Assembly (NCBI RefSeq): GCF_900114625.1
Contig: NZ_FOZL01000001.1
Coordinates: 1,054,001-1,118,000 of the forward strand
DNA: 64,000 nt
Source: Granulicella pectinivorans
Lineage (GTDB): Bacteria; Acidobacteriota; Terriglobia; Terriglobales; Acidobacteriaceae
Reading direction: 5' to 3'
Each line of letters begins with the position of its first letter. The first letter of the stretch is position 1. Below the pieces are notes generated by a model. The model had not been told where the DNA came from and did not search any database. It saw nothing but the letters and a program-made list of their open reading frames with translations. Below, in pieces: positions 48,601-58,800 of the stretch. The translations under genes were made by a program, and so were the position numbers.

Positions 48601-51600
48601 TCGTGGATACGGCCCAGTCCGTGGTGTGGGAACTGCCTGTGGGCAGCTCGCAACTGGTTGAAGTCGCCGGCTTCAATCAGTCTGGCCTGGTGTCGAGCTT
48701 CAGGCCGACCGGTATCGGGGTGGACGCGCAGAACAACCTGTACATCACGGACGGAAGCAGCGGCGTCGTGCGCAAGTGGGATGGCTCGAACCTGACTATC
48801 GTTGCGGGGTCGCCGACGGCGTCGTCGTCGGATCCGACGCAGGTAGGGGATGGCGGTCCGGCGACCAGCGCGTGGCTGAGCAACCCGACGGGCGTGGCGG
48901 TGGATGCGAGCGGCAACCTGTATATCGCGGACACGTATCACGGGCGCATTCGCAGGGTGGACGCGAAGACGGGCAACATCAGCACCATCGCCGGGACGGG
49001 GCAGATCAGCGTTGTCCAGCAGGGAGGGTACACTGGCGACGGCGGACCGGCGACGGCGGCCGGTCTCTCGGAGCCGGATGCCATTGCGCTGGACAGTGCG
49101 GGCAATGTGTATCTCTCGGACACGCTCAACGAGGCGATCCGGAAGATCGACATGACGACGGGAATTATCCGGACGGTCGCCGGCAATGGAATCGAGGGAT
49201 ATAGCGGGGACGGCGGGCCGGCTATCGCCGCGGAGCTGAGCCTGGGCAGTTACGTAGGGCTGGCGTTCGATAGTTCGGACAATCTGTACATCGTGGATCG
49301 CGCCAACAGCAGACTGCGCAAGGTCGCTCCCGGCGGTACGCCTTCGACCGTGACGGCTGCACCGTTCATCAACAATCAGACGCAGCCTTTGAGCTCGGAT
49401 AGTTCCGGGAACTACGTGGTTGCCGGGCCGATTACGATTCTGATGAGTTCACCGACGACGCAGTCCACGATCTACTACACGCTCGACGGCTCGCCGCCGA
49501 CGACGACCTCGATGCAGTACAACGGGGGCATCAGTCTGTCTTCCTCGGCGACGATCCAAGCGATTGCGGTGGCTCCGGGGTACACGGCCAGCCCGGTGAC
49601 TACGCAGGCGTTCCACCTCACCTTCAAGGTGGCGCCTCCGAACTTCAACGTCAGCTCGAGCAGCAACACGGGGCCGCAGACGGTTTCGATCAGCACGACG
49701 ACCACGGATGGGGAACCGTCAACGCCAGGCGCCACGATCTACTACACAACCGACGGCACGACGCCGACGCGCGCCTCGACGCAGTACACGGGGCCGTTCA
49801 CGCTTTCGACGTCCACCGGGCTGCAGGCTTTCGCGGTGAAGACCGGCTACCAGGACAGCGATGTCTCGTTCGATGGCGTGGTGGTGAACGGCACCGCGAT
49901 TGCGCCGGTGCTGTCGCTGCCTGCCGGGACGTATACGTCGGTTCAGACGGTGTCCCTGAGCTCTGCGAGCAGCAGTGCGTTGATCTATTACACGCTGGAT
50001 GGCTCAGCGCCTTCGGTGGGGGACAACCTTTACTACGGCCCGATCACGGTATCGAGCACGACGACCATCCAGGCGATTGCGGGCGGCAGCGGCTATAAGC
50101 CGAGCGCGGTGACGAGTGCGACCTATACGATCAATCTGCCTGCGGCTGCCACGCCTACGTTCTCACCTGCGGCCGGCACCTATACCTCGGTGCAGACGGT
50201 TGCGATCAGGAGCGCGACGAGCGGAGCCTCTTTGTATTACACGACGGACGGGTCGACACCGACCACCTCATCGTTACCGTACTACGGTCCGATTACGGTC
50301 TCTGCGTCCCAGACGTTGAAGGCGGTCGCGATTGCCACGGGCTACTCCGTCAGCCCGGTGGGGAGTGCTGCCTACGTGTTGAATCTGACGGCTGCGGCGC
50401 CGACGTTCAGTCCGGCACCGGGAACCTACTCCACCACGCAATCGGTGACGCTCTCGACGACGACGCCGGGCGCTTCTATCTACTACACCCTGGATGGCAC
50501 GCCACCCACTTCGGCATCCGCTCTGTTCACGGGCGCGATTTCGGTCAGCGCGACCGAGACGGTGAGAGCGGTGACGGTGGCAAGCGGGTACAGCAATAGT
50601 GGTGTGGCCACGGCGGCGTATACGATCGCGCCAGCGGCGGGGACACCTATCTTCTCGCCGGCAGCGGGAACGTACACCACGTTGCAGACGGTCACGATTC
50701 AGGCGGCAAACTCGGGCGCTACCCTCTACTACACGCTGGACGGGAGCATGCCGACCACCTCTTCCACCCGCTATATCGGCGGCATCACGGTATATGCGTC
50801 GGAGACGATCAAGGCGATTGCGGTGCTTTCGGGCTATGCGAACAGCGCGGTTGGATCGGCGGCCTACACCATCAATTTGTCGAAGGGGACGATCAGCACC
50901 CTTGCCGGTACGGGCACGGGTTCGTACAGTGGCGATGGGTCGGCAGCCACCTCCGCCACCATCAACGGGCCACAGGGCGGGGTCTATGACAGCGCGGGAA
51001 ATCTCTACATCGCGGACACCGCGAATAACCGTATCCGCAAGGTGAACACGGCCGGTGTGATCAGCAACTTTGCCGGGACCGGGACCGCGGGGTTCAGCGG
51101 TGACGGAGGCGCGGCGACATCGGCCAAACTCAACGGTCCCACGTCGCTTGCGATCGATGGGCTGGGCACGGTCTATGTCTCCGATACGGGTAACAACGCG
51201 ATCCGGGCGATCGCGTCGAATGGGACGATCAGTACCTACGCCGGTGCCGTTGCGGGTTCAGCCCACTACCTGACGCTGAGCACGCCGAGAGGAATCGCCG
51301 TGGATTACTACAACCGGCTTTACATTGCCGACTCCGGGGCACAGCGCATTATTTCGACCAATTCCAACGCACCCTCCATCAGCGGAGGTTTCCATGTGCT
51401 GTGCGGGACGGGCGGGTGGGTCGGTCAGTTGTCCAATCCGACCGGCATCGGGTTGGGTTTCAGCACTTCGGATGGCCAGGTCTCCATCTATATTGCCGAT
51501 GCCGGTACGAAACAGGTGTCCCTGTGCGGCATTGGTGCTGCGAACTTCTCGTTCACGACGCTCGCGGGTGGTGGCACTTCGGCTCTCGCCGATGGGGCGG

Positions 51601-51887
51601 TGGCGACGAGCGTGGCGCTTACGTCTCCGGTCGCGGTGATGCTCGATCCCGGTTATAACGGCAACGTCTACTTCCTCGACCAGGGTGCAGGGAAGCTCCT
51701 CAAGCTCTACGGCGGAGTGCTTATCGACCTTGCGGGCAGCGGTGCTACCGACCCGGTGAATGATGGGGGACTGGCTACCGCCGGGGGCCTCAGCAGCCCG
51801 GGTGGATTCCTGATGGATACGAGCAGTAACTTCGAGATCTTCGACACGGGCCATAACCGGGTGAGAAAGGTGACCTTTTCGCACTGA
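45651..51887 (+). CDS. Giant exported lipoprotein with CHB_HEX-C and NHL repeats
   Basis: 2078 residues. The N-terminus has a lipobox (GLGLSSCSK). Residues ~40-285 are an unnamed domain (INEVSTVAAVFELAP, INTLADIIASCVN) also found in the next protein. Three beta-propeller blocks of NHL-type repeats (e.g. VAVDGSGNIFIADEGNERIREI) lie at ~385-720, ~890-1230 and ~1745-2078. Nine chitobiase/hexosaminidase C-terminal-like domains (IYYTTDGTTPT-type motif) fill the spaces. The protein is secreted and probably adhesive or surface-binding; it has no PEP-CTERM tail. It lies 18 bp after the exosortase gene, so it may be cotranscribed. Confidence 0.8.
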   Translation: MPPASTLRRRISSAFAVFTVGLLGLGLSSCSKTPVPVAALAPVAGAAFHGLVHGGQQPVKNASIQIYAVGSGGSTALLSPPVSTDSQGNFNVTGRYTCPSASALVYIVSIGGDPGMGANNPNLAEMAALGACGSLSASTYITINEVSTVAAVFELAPYMTSFSQVSYGTDLAGITNAFAEVNVLVNLATGQAPGSGASAGTAVPVSEINTLADIIASCVNSTGGTAGDGSICGTLLSLTGVGGQGNTIAAMLQIARNPSLNVAGLYSLISPNSPFGPVLTSAPGSWGVNPLPVVATPVISLAAGTYEGMQSVTITDATVGSTIYYTTDGTTPTLNSMVYGGSVAIAATSTLRAFAAAPGSLSSAVVSAAYTITAPTHFTGGLITTIAGIGVQAETGDGGQATIASLAPVGVAVDAAGNVYTADSAGNVVRKITPAGIITTIAGTGTQGSSGDGGLATSARLNNPYSVAVDGSGNIFIADEGNERIREITKVDGKINTVAGSGVECSTTTGDGGQATSASLCGAFYVAVDASNNLFISDHYASRIRQVTGGIIYTVAGAVNGGFPNDGPAASANFNGPDGLAVDGAGNLYIADTGHNTIRMMTVGRIMSTIAGTGVQGTTGDGGAALSARLTSPVSIAVDANSNVYLSDGGTRVRKIDATSHSISTVAGNGTSGFSGDGGDSLQAEVNNLYGMAFDANGALYLADNGNNRVRKIVFGRFSIAAAPTFSPAGGTYDSAQTVTLSTTSTGANIFYTTDGSAPSVASTLYTGGITVNNADTVINAIATGNNYATSAPASAEYVISGAQVSALLFSPSGGTYTTTQNVTITALTGNPTIYYTTDGTQPTTSSFVYNGGPITVDHTQRLSAIAVKNGYGTDFVYEANYKINVPETPGIITTAAGGTILTSGLPTTAAQLVANGVAFDADGNMYISDDSTGGAGADVRKVDAITGAVTTLVDQNTRVSGTAGLSFIAAGALAVNGNGDLYIVDTAQSVVWELPVGSSQLVEVAGFNQSGLVSSFRPTGIGVDAQNNLYITDGSSGVVRKWDGSNLTIVAGSPTASSSDPTQVGDGGPATSAWLSNPTGVAVDASGNLYIADTYHGRIRRVDAKTGNISTIAGTGQISVVQQGGYTGDGGPATAAGLSEPDAIALDSAGNVYLSDTLNEAIRKIDMTTGIIRTVAGNGIEGYSGDGGPAIAAELSLGSYVGLAFDSSDNLYIVDRANSRLRKVAPGGTPSTVTAAPFINNQTQPLSSDSSGNYVVAGPITILMSSPTTQSTIYYTLDGSPPTTTSMQYNGGISLSSSATIQAIAVAPGYTASPVTTQAFHLTFKVAPPNFNVSSSSNTGPQTVSISTTTTDGEPSTPGATIYYTTDGTTPTRASTQYTGPFTLSTSTGLQAFAVKTGYQDSDVSFDGVVVNGTAIAPVLSLPAGTYTSVQTVSLSSASSSALIYYTLDGSAPSVGDNLYYGPITVSSTTTIQAIAGGSGYKPSAVTSATYTINLPAAATPTFSPAAGTYTSVQTVAIRSATSGASLYYTTDGSTPTTSSLPYYGPITVSASQTLKAVAIATGYSVSPVGSAAYVLNLTAAAPTFSPAPGTYSTTQSVTLSTTTPGASIYYTLDGTPPTSASALFTGAISVSATETVRAVTVASGYSNSGVATAAYTIAPAAGTPIFSPAAGTYTTLQTVTIQAANSGATLYYTLDGSMPTTSSTRYIGGITVYASETIKAIAVLSGYANSAVGSAAYTINLSKGTISTLAGTGTGSYSGDGSAATSATINGPQGGVYDSAGNLYIADTANNRIRKVNTAGVISNFAGTGTAGFSGDGGAATSAKLNGPTSLAIDGLGTVYVSDTGNNAIRAIASNGTISTYAGAVAGSAHYLTLSTPRGIAVDYYNRLYIADSGAQRIISTNSNAPSISGGFHVLCGTGGWVGQLSNPTGIGLGFSTSDGQVSIYIADAGTKQVSLCGIGAANFSFTTLAGGGTSALADGAVATSVALTSPVAVMLDPGYNGNVYFLDQGAGKLLKLYGGVLIDLAGSGATDPVNDGGLATAGGLSSPGGFLMDTSSNFEIFDTGHNRVRKVTFSH

Positions 51888-51915
51888 TCTTGATTGATTG
51901 TTTGAACGCGATCGG

Positions 51916-51947
51916 GAACGGCTTCCGTGAAGACCAGGGGGCCGTTC
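51916..51947 (+). terminator. Weak hairpin between giant protein genes
   Basis: GAACGGC and GCCGTTC pair (7 bp, 18-base loop), followed by TCCTTCC. It may attenuate transcription between the first and second giant genes. Confidence 0.35.
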
Positions 51948-51985
51948 TCCTTCCGCTCGATGGGTCGTACGATTCGTTTTCTCTT

Positions 51986-54900
51986 ATGCAAACCAGATAC
52001 TCCAGGCCCCTCTCCCTGCTCTGCACGCTGATCGTTCTGATCGGGTTGAGCGGGTGCGGGATGCCGTCGGGGGAGCTGCTGGTGACGGCGGCTCCGGTGA
52101 TCGCGCCGGCCGGAGGAGGCTTTGTGTCGGCGCAGACGGTGACGATGACGGATGCTACGGCGGGAGCGAGCATCTTCTATACCGTCGATGGAACGACACC
52201 GACGAGCGCATCGGCGCGGTACTCGGGGCCGATTGCGGTGAGCCGGAGCACGGTGCTGAAGGCGATGGCGGTAGCACCGCCGTCTGAGGCGAGCGCGGTG
52301 GTCTCGGCCAACTTTACGATTGCGGTTCCGCAGGCGGCCGCTCCGGTGATCTCGCCGGCGGGTGGCGCGTATACGGCGGTCCAGACGATTTCGCTGACGG
52401 ATGCGACGCCGGGGGCGGCGATCTATTACACGGTGGACGGCAGCACTCCTGGCGCTACTTCGACGGCGTATACCGGGCCTTTTCCGTTGGCGGGGTCGGC
52501 TACGGTGAGCGCGGTGGCGATTGCAGCGGGATACGGGATGAGCCCGGTTGCCGCGGCCTCATACACGATTACGCTGCCTCTGCCGTTGACGGCTACGCCG
52601 GTGATTGCGCCTGGGGGCGGGACGTTTGCGTCGGCGCAGACGGTGACTCTGAGCGATGCCACGAGCGGGGCGACGATTTATTACACGTTGGATGGGTCGA
52701 CTCCCACTGTGGCGTCGCCGGTGTATGCGGGGGCGTTTTCGGTGGGGAAGAGTACGACGGTCAAGGCTGTGGCCGTTGCTGCCGGGTACAACCTGAGTGG
52801 CGTGGCTTCGGCTGGCTTTACGATTACGCCGGTGACGAGCACGCCGGTGGTTTCGCCTGGAGGCGGGACGTTTGCGTCGGCGCAGACGGTGAGTGTGAGC
52901 GATGCGACGGCTGGCGCGGCGATCTTCTACACGTTGGATGGATCGGTGCCGACGACTTCATCAGCGGTGTACACGGGGCCGTTCAGCGTCGCCAGGACGA
53001 CGACGGTTCAGGCGGTGGCGATCGCTTCGGGCTACCGCTTGAGTGGCGTGGGTTCGGCGAGCTTTACGATCACGACGGTTACGCCTACTCCGGTGATCTC
53101 GCCTGGAGGCGGGACGTTCTCTTCCGCGCAGACGGTGAGTTTGAGCGATGCGGCCGGCGGGGCGACGATCTACTACACGGTCGATGGGACCACGCCGACG
53201 GTTGCGTCGCCGGTGTATACGGGGCCGTTTGCGGTGGGGAAGACGACGACGGTGCAGGCTGTGGCGGTCGCTTCGGGGTATCGTTTGTCGGCTGTGGCCT
53301 CGGCGAGTCTCACGATCAACCTTCCTGCGGCAACACCCGTGATCTCGCCGGGGAGCGGGACCTTTGTGGCTTCGCAGACGATCAGCATCGGCGATGCCAC
53401 GAGTGGGGCTGCGATCTATTACACGGTCGATGGGACGACACCGACGGTTGCGTCGCCGGTGTATACGGGGCCGTTTGCGATTCGCGCGACGACGACGGTG
53501 CAGGCTGTGGCGATCGCTGCGGGGTTCAGCCTGAGCGGGGTTGCGTCATCCACGTTTACGCTGACGGGTGTGACGGCGATGCCGGCGATCGCGCCGACGA
53601 GCGGGAGTTTTGCGACGTCGGTGGTGGTGCGGCTGAGCGATGCGACGAGCGGGGCTAGGATCTACTACACGCTGGACGGCAGCATGCCTACGGCAGGGTC
53701 GGCAGTCTATACGTCCGCGCTTACGGTGACGTCGACGACGACCGTGAGGGCTGTGGCGCAGTCTCCGGGGTTCAGTGTGAGCGGTGTGGCGACGGCTACA
53801 TTTACGAAGATCGCGGCGGGCTCGGGGATCTCGGGGACGGTGGCGTTCAGCAAGAGGGCTTTGCAGGGGGCGTTCGTGTCGCTCTACGCGGCGGGGCAGA
53901 CGGGGTATGGGTCGGCCTCCGCGGTGGTGTCGTCGAATGCGTCGATTACGGACAATGCGGGAGCGTTTACAGTGCCCTACAGCTGCCCGGACCCCTCGCG
54001 GCAGGTGTACCTGGTGGCGAGCGGCGGGCAGGTGGCGACGACGCCGGCGGTTTCGGGGAGTTCGTTGGTGCTGGTGACGCTGCTGGGGAGGTGCGGCTCG
54101 CTGAATACGGCGTCCGCGACGGTGGTGAATGAGATGACGACGGTGGCCGCGGCGTGGGCGCTGGCACCGTTTGTGCAGGCTGGCGCGACGCAGGTGGGCA
54201 GCAGCAGCACCAATGCGGCGGGGCTGGCGAGCGCGTTTCTGACGGGGATGAACCTGGTCGACAGCGTGCATGGGACGGTGGGGGGTGCGTCGCTTCCGGC
54301 TGGGGCGACGCTGCCCACGAGCGAGATGAATACGCTGGCGGATGTGCTGGCGAGCTGCGTGGCCACGCCTTCGGCGGTGTGCTCGGGGCTGTTTCAGGCA
54401 GCTACTCCTGCGGGCGGGACGGCTCCGGCGGATACGTTCGCGGCGGCGGTGAATGTTGCGCGGTATCCGGGGAACCAGGTTGCGGCGCTGTATGGGCTGG
54501 TGTCGTCTTCGTCGCCGTTTCAGCCGGTGCTGAGCGCTGCGCCGTCGGACTGGACGCTGGCGGTGCGGTATGGCGGGGGTGGGCTGGCTGCGCCGAGCTC
54601 GATTGCCATCGACCAGAGTGGGGCGGTGTGGGTGGCGAACCATGCGGGTTCGGTCTCGAAGTTTACGGCGCAGGGTGCGGCGCTGTCGCCGTCCACGGGA
54701 TTCACGGGCGGAGGCATGTATGAGAGCTTCGGGCTGGCGGTGGATGGCAGCGGGAATATCTGGGTGACGAACGCGGAGAGCAGCGGCTCGGTAAACGGCG
54801 GGCTGGGCAGCGTGACGAAGCTGGATGGCACGGGCGCCGTGCTGTCGGGGGCGAACGGCTTTACCGGGGGTGGAATCGATTTTCCGGAGGCGGTGGCGGC

Positions 54901-55552
54901 GGACACGAATGGAAATGTCTGGGTGGCGAACTATGGCGGCTCGACGGCTACGCTGCTGGCTTCGACGGGCGCGGCTCTTTCTCCTGCGGGAGGATATGGC
55001 TATGGGGATCTGGTGTTTCCGACCGGGGTCGCGGTCGATGGGCAGCACACGGCGTGGTTTGCGAACCAGGGGGGATCGACGGTGACGGAGGTTCCGGCGA
55101 GCGGCGTGGGGGCGATACAGGTGTCGTGCTGTCAGGGAGCTTCGGGGATTGCGCTGGACCAGCAGGGGAACGTGTGGGCGGCGAACTACTATGGAGACAG
55201 CGTCAGCGCCGTCAGTGGGGCGGGGAGCCTGATCTCGGCCGGGTATACGGGCGGAGGGCTGATGGGGCCGCGCGGGATTGCGGTGGATGGAGCGCAGCGT
55301 GTCTGGGTGGCGAACTACCAGGGCAACACGGTGACGAACCTGCAGGGCGCGGCTGGAAACGCTCCGGGTGCGCCTCTCTCGGGGGCGAGCGGGTATGGGG
55401 TGGCGGCGGGTTTGAGCCTGCCGTATGGGCTGGCGATCGATGCGACGGGGAGCGTGTGGGTGACCAGTTCGGGCAACGATGCGGTGGTGCAGTTTGTGGG
55501 TGCGGCTTCGCCGGTGAAGGTCCCGCTGCTTGGACTGCCGGGGTTGCCATGA
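51986..55552 (+). CDS. Exported lipoprotein with CHB_HEX-C tandem repeats and a seven-bladed propeller
   Basis: 1188 residues from ATG 51986 (the frame opens earlier at 51890 but without a signal). The lipobox is LIGLSGC. Seven CHB_HEX-C-like domains follow, then ~230 residues homologous to the N-terminal domain of the preceding giant (VNEMTTVAAAWALAP, MNTLADVLASCVA), and last a propeller with about seven WVAN blades (AIDQSGAVWVANHAG, AVDGSGNIWVTN, GIALDQQGNVWAANYYG). It is an extracytoplasmic protein of unknown ligand. It is preceded by 98 bp and probably shares a transcript with its neighbour. Confidence 0.8.
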   Translation: MQTRYSRPLSLLCTLIVLIGLSGCGMPSGELLVTAAPVIAPAGGGFVSAQTVTMTDATAGASIFYTVDGTTPTSASARYSGPIAVSRSTVLKAMAVAPPSEASAVVSANFTIAVPQAAAPVISPAGGAYTAVQTISLTDATPGAAIYYTVDGSTPGATSTAYTGPFPLAGSATVSAVAIAAGYGMSPVAAASYTITLPLPLTATPVIAPGGGTFASAQTVTLSDATSGATIYYTLDGSTPTVASPVYAGAFSVGKSTTVKAVAVAAGYNLSGVASAGFTITPVTSTPVVSPGGGTFASAQTVSVSDATAGAAIFYTLDGSVPTTSSAVYTGPFSVARTTTVQAVAIASGYRLSGVGSASFTITTVTPTPVISPGGGTFSSAQTVSLSDAAGGATIYYTVDGTTPTVASPVYTGPFAVGKTTTVQAVAVASGYRLSAVASASLTINLPAATPVISPGSGTFVASQTISIGDATSGAAIYYTVDGTTPTVASPVYTGPFAIRATTTVQAVAIAAGFSLSGVASSTFTLTGVTAMPAIAPTSGSFATSVVVRLSDATSGARIYYTLDGSMPTAGSAVYTSALTVTSTTTVRAVAQSPGFSVSGVATATFTKIAAGSGISGTVAFSKRALQGAFVSLYAAGQTGYGSASAVVSSNASITDNAGAFTVPYSCPDPSRQVYLVASGGQVATTPAVSGSSLVLVTLLGRCGSLNTASATVVNEMTTVAAAWALAPFVQAGATQVGSSSTNAAGLASAFLTGMNLVDSVHGTVGGASLPAGATLPTSEMNTLADVLASCVATPSAVCSGLFQAATPAGGTAPADTFAAAVNVARYPGNQVAALYGLVSSSSPFQPVLSAAPSDWTLAVRYGGGGLAAPSSIAIDQSGAVWVANHAGSVSKFTAQGAALSPSTGFTGGGMYESFGLAVDGSGNIWVTNAESSGSVNGGLGSVTKLDGTGAVLSGANGFTGGGIDFPEAVAADTNGNVWVANYGGSTATLLASTGAALSPAGGYGYGDLVFPTGVAVDGQHTAWFANQGGSTVTEVPASGVGAIQVSCCQGASGIALDQQGNVWAANYYGDSVSAVSGAGSLISAGYTGGGLMGPRGIAVDGAQRVWVANYQGNTVTNLQGAAGNAPGAPLSGASGYGVAAGLSLPYGLAIDATGSVWVTSSGNDAVVQFVGAASPVKVPLLGLPGLP
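52428..53820 (+). repeat. Tandem 246-bp coding repeats in the second giant gene
   Basis: The TACAC of the (Y)YT-DG motif recurs at 52683, 52929, 53175, 53421 and 53667, an exact 246-base (82-codon) period, with earlier degenerate copies 255 and 249 bases before. Two copies, around 53175 and 53421, share a run of almost identical sequence (TCGATGGGAC... CCGGTGTATACGGGGCCG). Confidence 0.8.
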
Positions 55553-55737
55553 GTCCCATCGCAGTACCGGCGGTACCACGGCGGCAGGGATTTGCCCGCA
55601 TTGTTACCTGGAGCATGTATCCTGAGCTTCTAAGCGAACTTCATTTTTGCCTGCTGTCGATCAGCCCTGGCTTGTCCGACTGGAGGTATCTTCTCCCCCG
55701 GCGAACGTACACGATCACCGCGTAAGGGCGCAAAAAG

Positions 55738-55816
55738 CGATTCTTCACCGCATGGAATCGAAGGGCGGAACGAGCCTGGAGATTCTTGACCCGGTGAAAT
55801 CAAGTCCTTTAGGCTC
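55738..55816 (+). promoter_or_regulatory. Structured leader before the third giant gene
   Basis: CGATTC...GAATCG (55738-55760), then a nested hairpin with outer arms GAGCCT (55772-55777) and AGGCTC (55811-55816) and inner arms CTTGA (55785-55789) and TCAAG (55800-55804), 22 bases before ATG 55839. No known riboswitch match. Confidence 0.4.
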
Positions 55817-55838
55817 AACCTTACCCCTCGAGGTTCCA

Positions 55839-58800
55839 ATGCCTTTTGCAACACGGCCCTATGCCGCTCGTCCTGAGTCCGCCTGGAGGCGGTTCACCCT
55901 GAACCGGAACGCCAGTCATGGCGCAATCAGCCTGACGGGCGCGGTTGCGACGACGCTGCTGGCGCTGACGACCACGCTGGTCTGGGGACAGTCTTCCAAA
56001 GCGCCGGTGAGCGCGAAGCAGAAGGCCGAGATGCTCTATGCCCGGACGCCGATGAGCTTCGAGCCCAACCGTGGACAGGTCTCGTCCCCGGAGGTGCAGT
56101 ACCTGGCGCATGGCGCGCGGTACGGTGTGGCGTTGACGGCGGAGGGGGCGATGTTGTCGCTCGATGCGGGGCCGGTGGATGCTGCGAAGAGCGATTCGCT
56201 GCGGCATTTCGACCAGATTCGCCTGGAGCTGCCGCGCGGCAATCGTCATGCGCAGGCTGCGGCGGAGGAGAAGCTGGGCGGGCGGGTGAACTATCTGCTC
56301 GGCAACGATCCTGCCAAATGGCATACGGATCTGCCGACCTACGGCAAGGTGCGGTACGCGGGGGTCTATCCGGGGGTGGACCTGGTGTACTACGGCAACC
56401 AGGGACGGCTGGAGTACGACTTCGTCGTCGCTCCGCATGCGAACAGCAGGGCCGTGGGGCTGCACTTCGAGGGAGCGAAGTCGCTGCAACTCGATGCGCA
56501 GGGAAATCTGACCATCCAGGCGGCGCATGGCGCGGTCGTCTTCGAAAAGCCGCTGATCTACCAGGAGAAGGACGGCAAGCGCGAGTTGGTGGAAGGATCG
56601 TTCCGGCTGGAGGCGAACAACACCGCCGGGTTCACGATTGGACGTTACGACCATAGCCGCGCGCTGGTGATCGATCCGGCGCTGGTGTATGCGACCTATC
56701 TGGGTGGAAGCACGAACGAACTGATCTCCTCGGCGGTGGTGGACGTTAACGGCAGCCTGTATGTGACGGGCACGACCTACTCGAGCGACTTCCCGACGAC
56801 GCCGGGTGTCTTCCAGCCGACGGCTGCGCATGCTTCGTCCGGGCTGGCGTTTACGACGAAGTTCAATCCGCAGGGGACTGCCATCTCCTATAGCTCGTTT
56901 ATCGGCGGCGTCAGCGGGCAGGGAAGCTCTCGTGGCTACGCGAACGTGGTGGATGCGAACGGCAGCGTCTATATTGTGGGCTCGACGACGGCGACGGACT
57001 TTCCGGTGAGCCCCTCGGCCATCCAGAAGACCAATCCCGAGGGCACGACGGGCAATACCACCGGCTTTGTGTTTCGGCTGAATATTCCGGGCAACGGTTA
57101 TCTCTACTCGACGTACCTGGGTGGGAGTGGCGGCGGGCAGGTGGGGGATACGGTCAACGGGATCGCGATCGATGCTGCCGGCGACGCGATCGTTGCGGGC
57201 ACGACGGACTCGAACAACTTTCCGGTGACGACGGGCGCGTACCAGACGAGCAGCCCGAATCCGAACCTGGGAACGAGCACGGCGACGAGCACCGGTTTTG
57301 TGGCCAGCGTGAACCCGACCGGGTCGGCGCTGAACTATGCGACCTATCTTGGCGGCAGCGGGACGGCCACGCTGACGGCGGTGAAGATCGATAGCGCCGG
57401 GAACGCCTATGTGACGGGGACCACGGCGCTGCCGGTGAACTCCACCAACTACCCGGTGACCAGTGGCGCGTTCCAGACGACCAACAGCAGCACGGGCACG
57501 GGCCTGAGCGGTGTGGTGACCAAGCTGAATCCGACCGGGACGGCGCTCGTCTACAGCACGTTCCTGGGCTCGAATGGCACGATGCCGACCTCGATTGCGG
57601 TTGACGCCAGCGGCAACGCGTATGTGGGCGGTACGGATCTGACGGGTGGATTTCCGGCGACCAGCGGCGCGTATCAGACGACGTGGGCGAGTGGATCGGG
57701 CTTCGTCGCGAGCCTGAAGGCGGCCGGCAACGGACTTAACTTTGGCACCTTCCTCTCCGGTCCTGTGAACGCCCTGGGGCTGGATTCGACGGGCTTGATC
57801 GTAGCCACGGGATCGACGACGAACAGCGCGTTCCCTGTGTCGCCCGATGCTCTGCAACTGACGTTCCCGACTGTTTCCGGGTACTATCCGGCGACGGCTG
57901 CATATCTGGTTCGGTTGAGCGCGAGCGGGGCCGCGGCGAACTACAGCAGCTACTTCAGCGGCAGCTCGTATACGGCTGCTTCTGCACTGGCGATCGATGG
58001 CAACAACAACGTTTATATCGGCGGGCAGACCTGCTCCACCGATCTGCCGGTGAGCGCGACGGCTGCGCAGCAGACGAAGTTCTCTCCCGATTGCTCTGCG
58101 ACAGGCGGCCTTGTGGGTTTTGCCGCGAAGTTCGCGCTCGGGACCGCGCCAATCGCGACGGGCACGTCCTTCCAGTCGCCCACCGGCCAGGTGCAGCTTG
58201 GCACGAGCATCACGCTGGTGACGGCCACGGCTCCGTCGACGGCCACGGGCAACGTGAACTTCTTCGAGGGCAGCAAGGCACTGGGATCGGCCCCGCTGGT
58301 CAATGGTGGGGCTTCGCTGACGAACCAGACGTTCTCGCTGGGAACGCATACGATCACGGCTGTCTACACCGGCGACATCAACTATGCGGAGAGCACCGCG
58401 GCGCCGAGCTCGTTTACGGTGGTCCAGACCCTGCCGGTGGCGTTCAGTCCGGCGACCATTACCTTTGCCACTCCAGTACAGGTTGGACTCGCGAGCGGAG
58501 CGATGAACGCGCAGATCATCAACAGCGGCACGACGGCGGTGACGCTCTACTCGCTGGGGATGAACGGGGATTTCACCGAGGAGGACAACTGCCCGGTTTC
58601 GGTTCCGAACGGGCTGGCTGCGGGCGCGAGCTGCGGCCTGCAGATCACCTTCCGGCCTTCGGGTACCGGTACGCGCATCGGGAATGCGAGCCTGATCTCC
58701 AGTATTTCGAGTATCCCGCAGACGCTGTCGCTGACCGGTACCGGCACCGCGCCGACGGTGGCCCTGTCGGCGACCAGCGCTTCGTTCCCGGATACGGCGG

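Noticed and set aside
43542..48941. 1799-codon minus-strand open frame across the exosortase and first giant gene
   Set aside because: It is antisense to recognised genes, Arg/His-rich, and crosses several real gene boundaries.
55821..58349. 842-codon minus-strand open frame opposite the third giant gene
   Set aside because: Antisense to SBBP repeats; composition is low-complexity Arg-rich.
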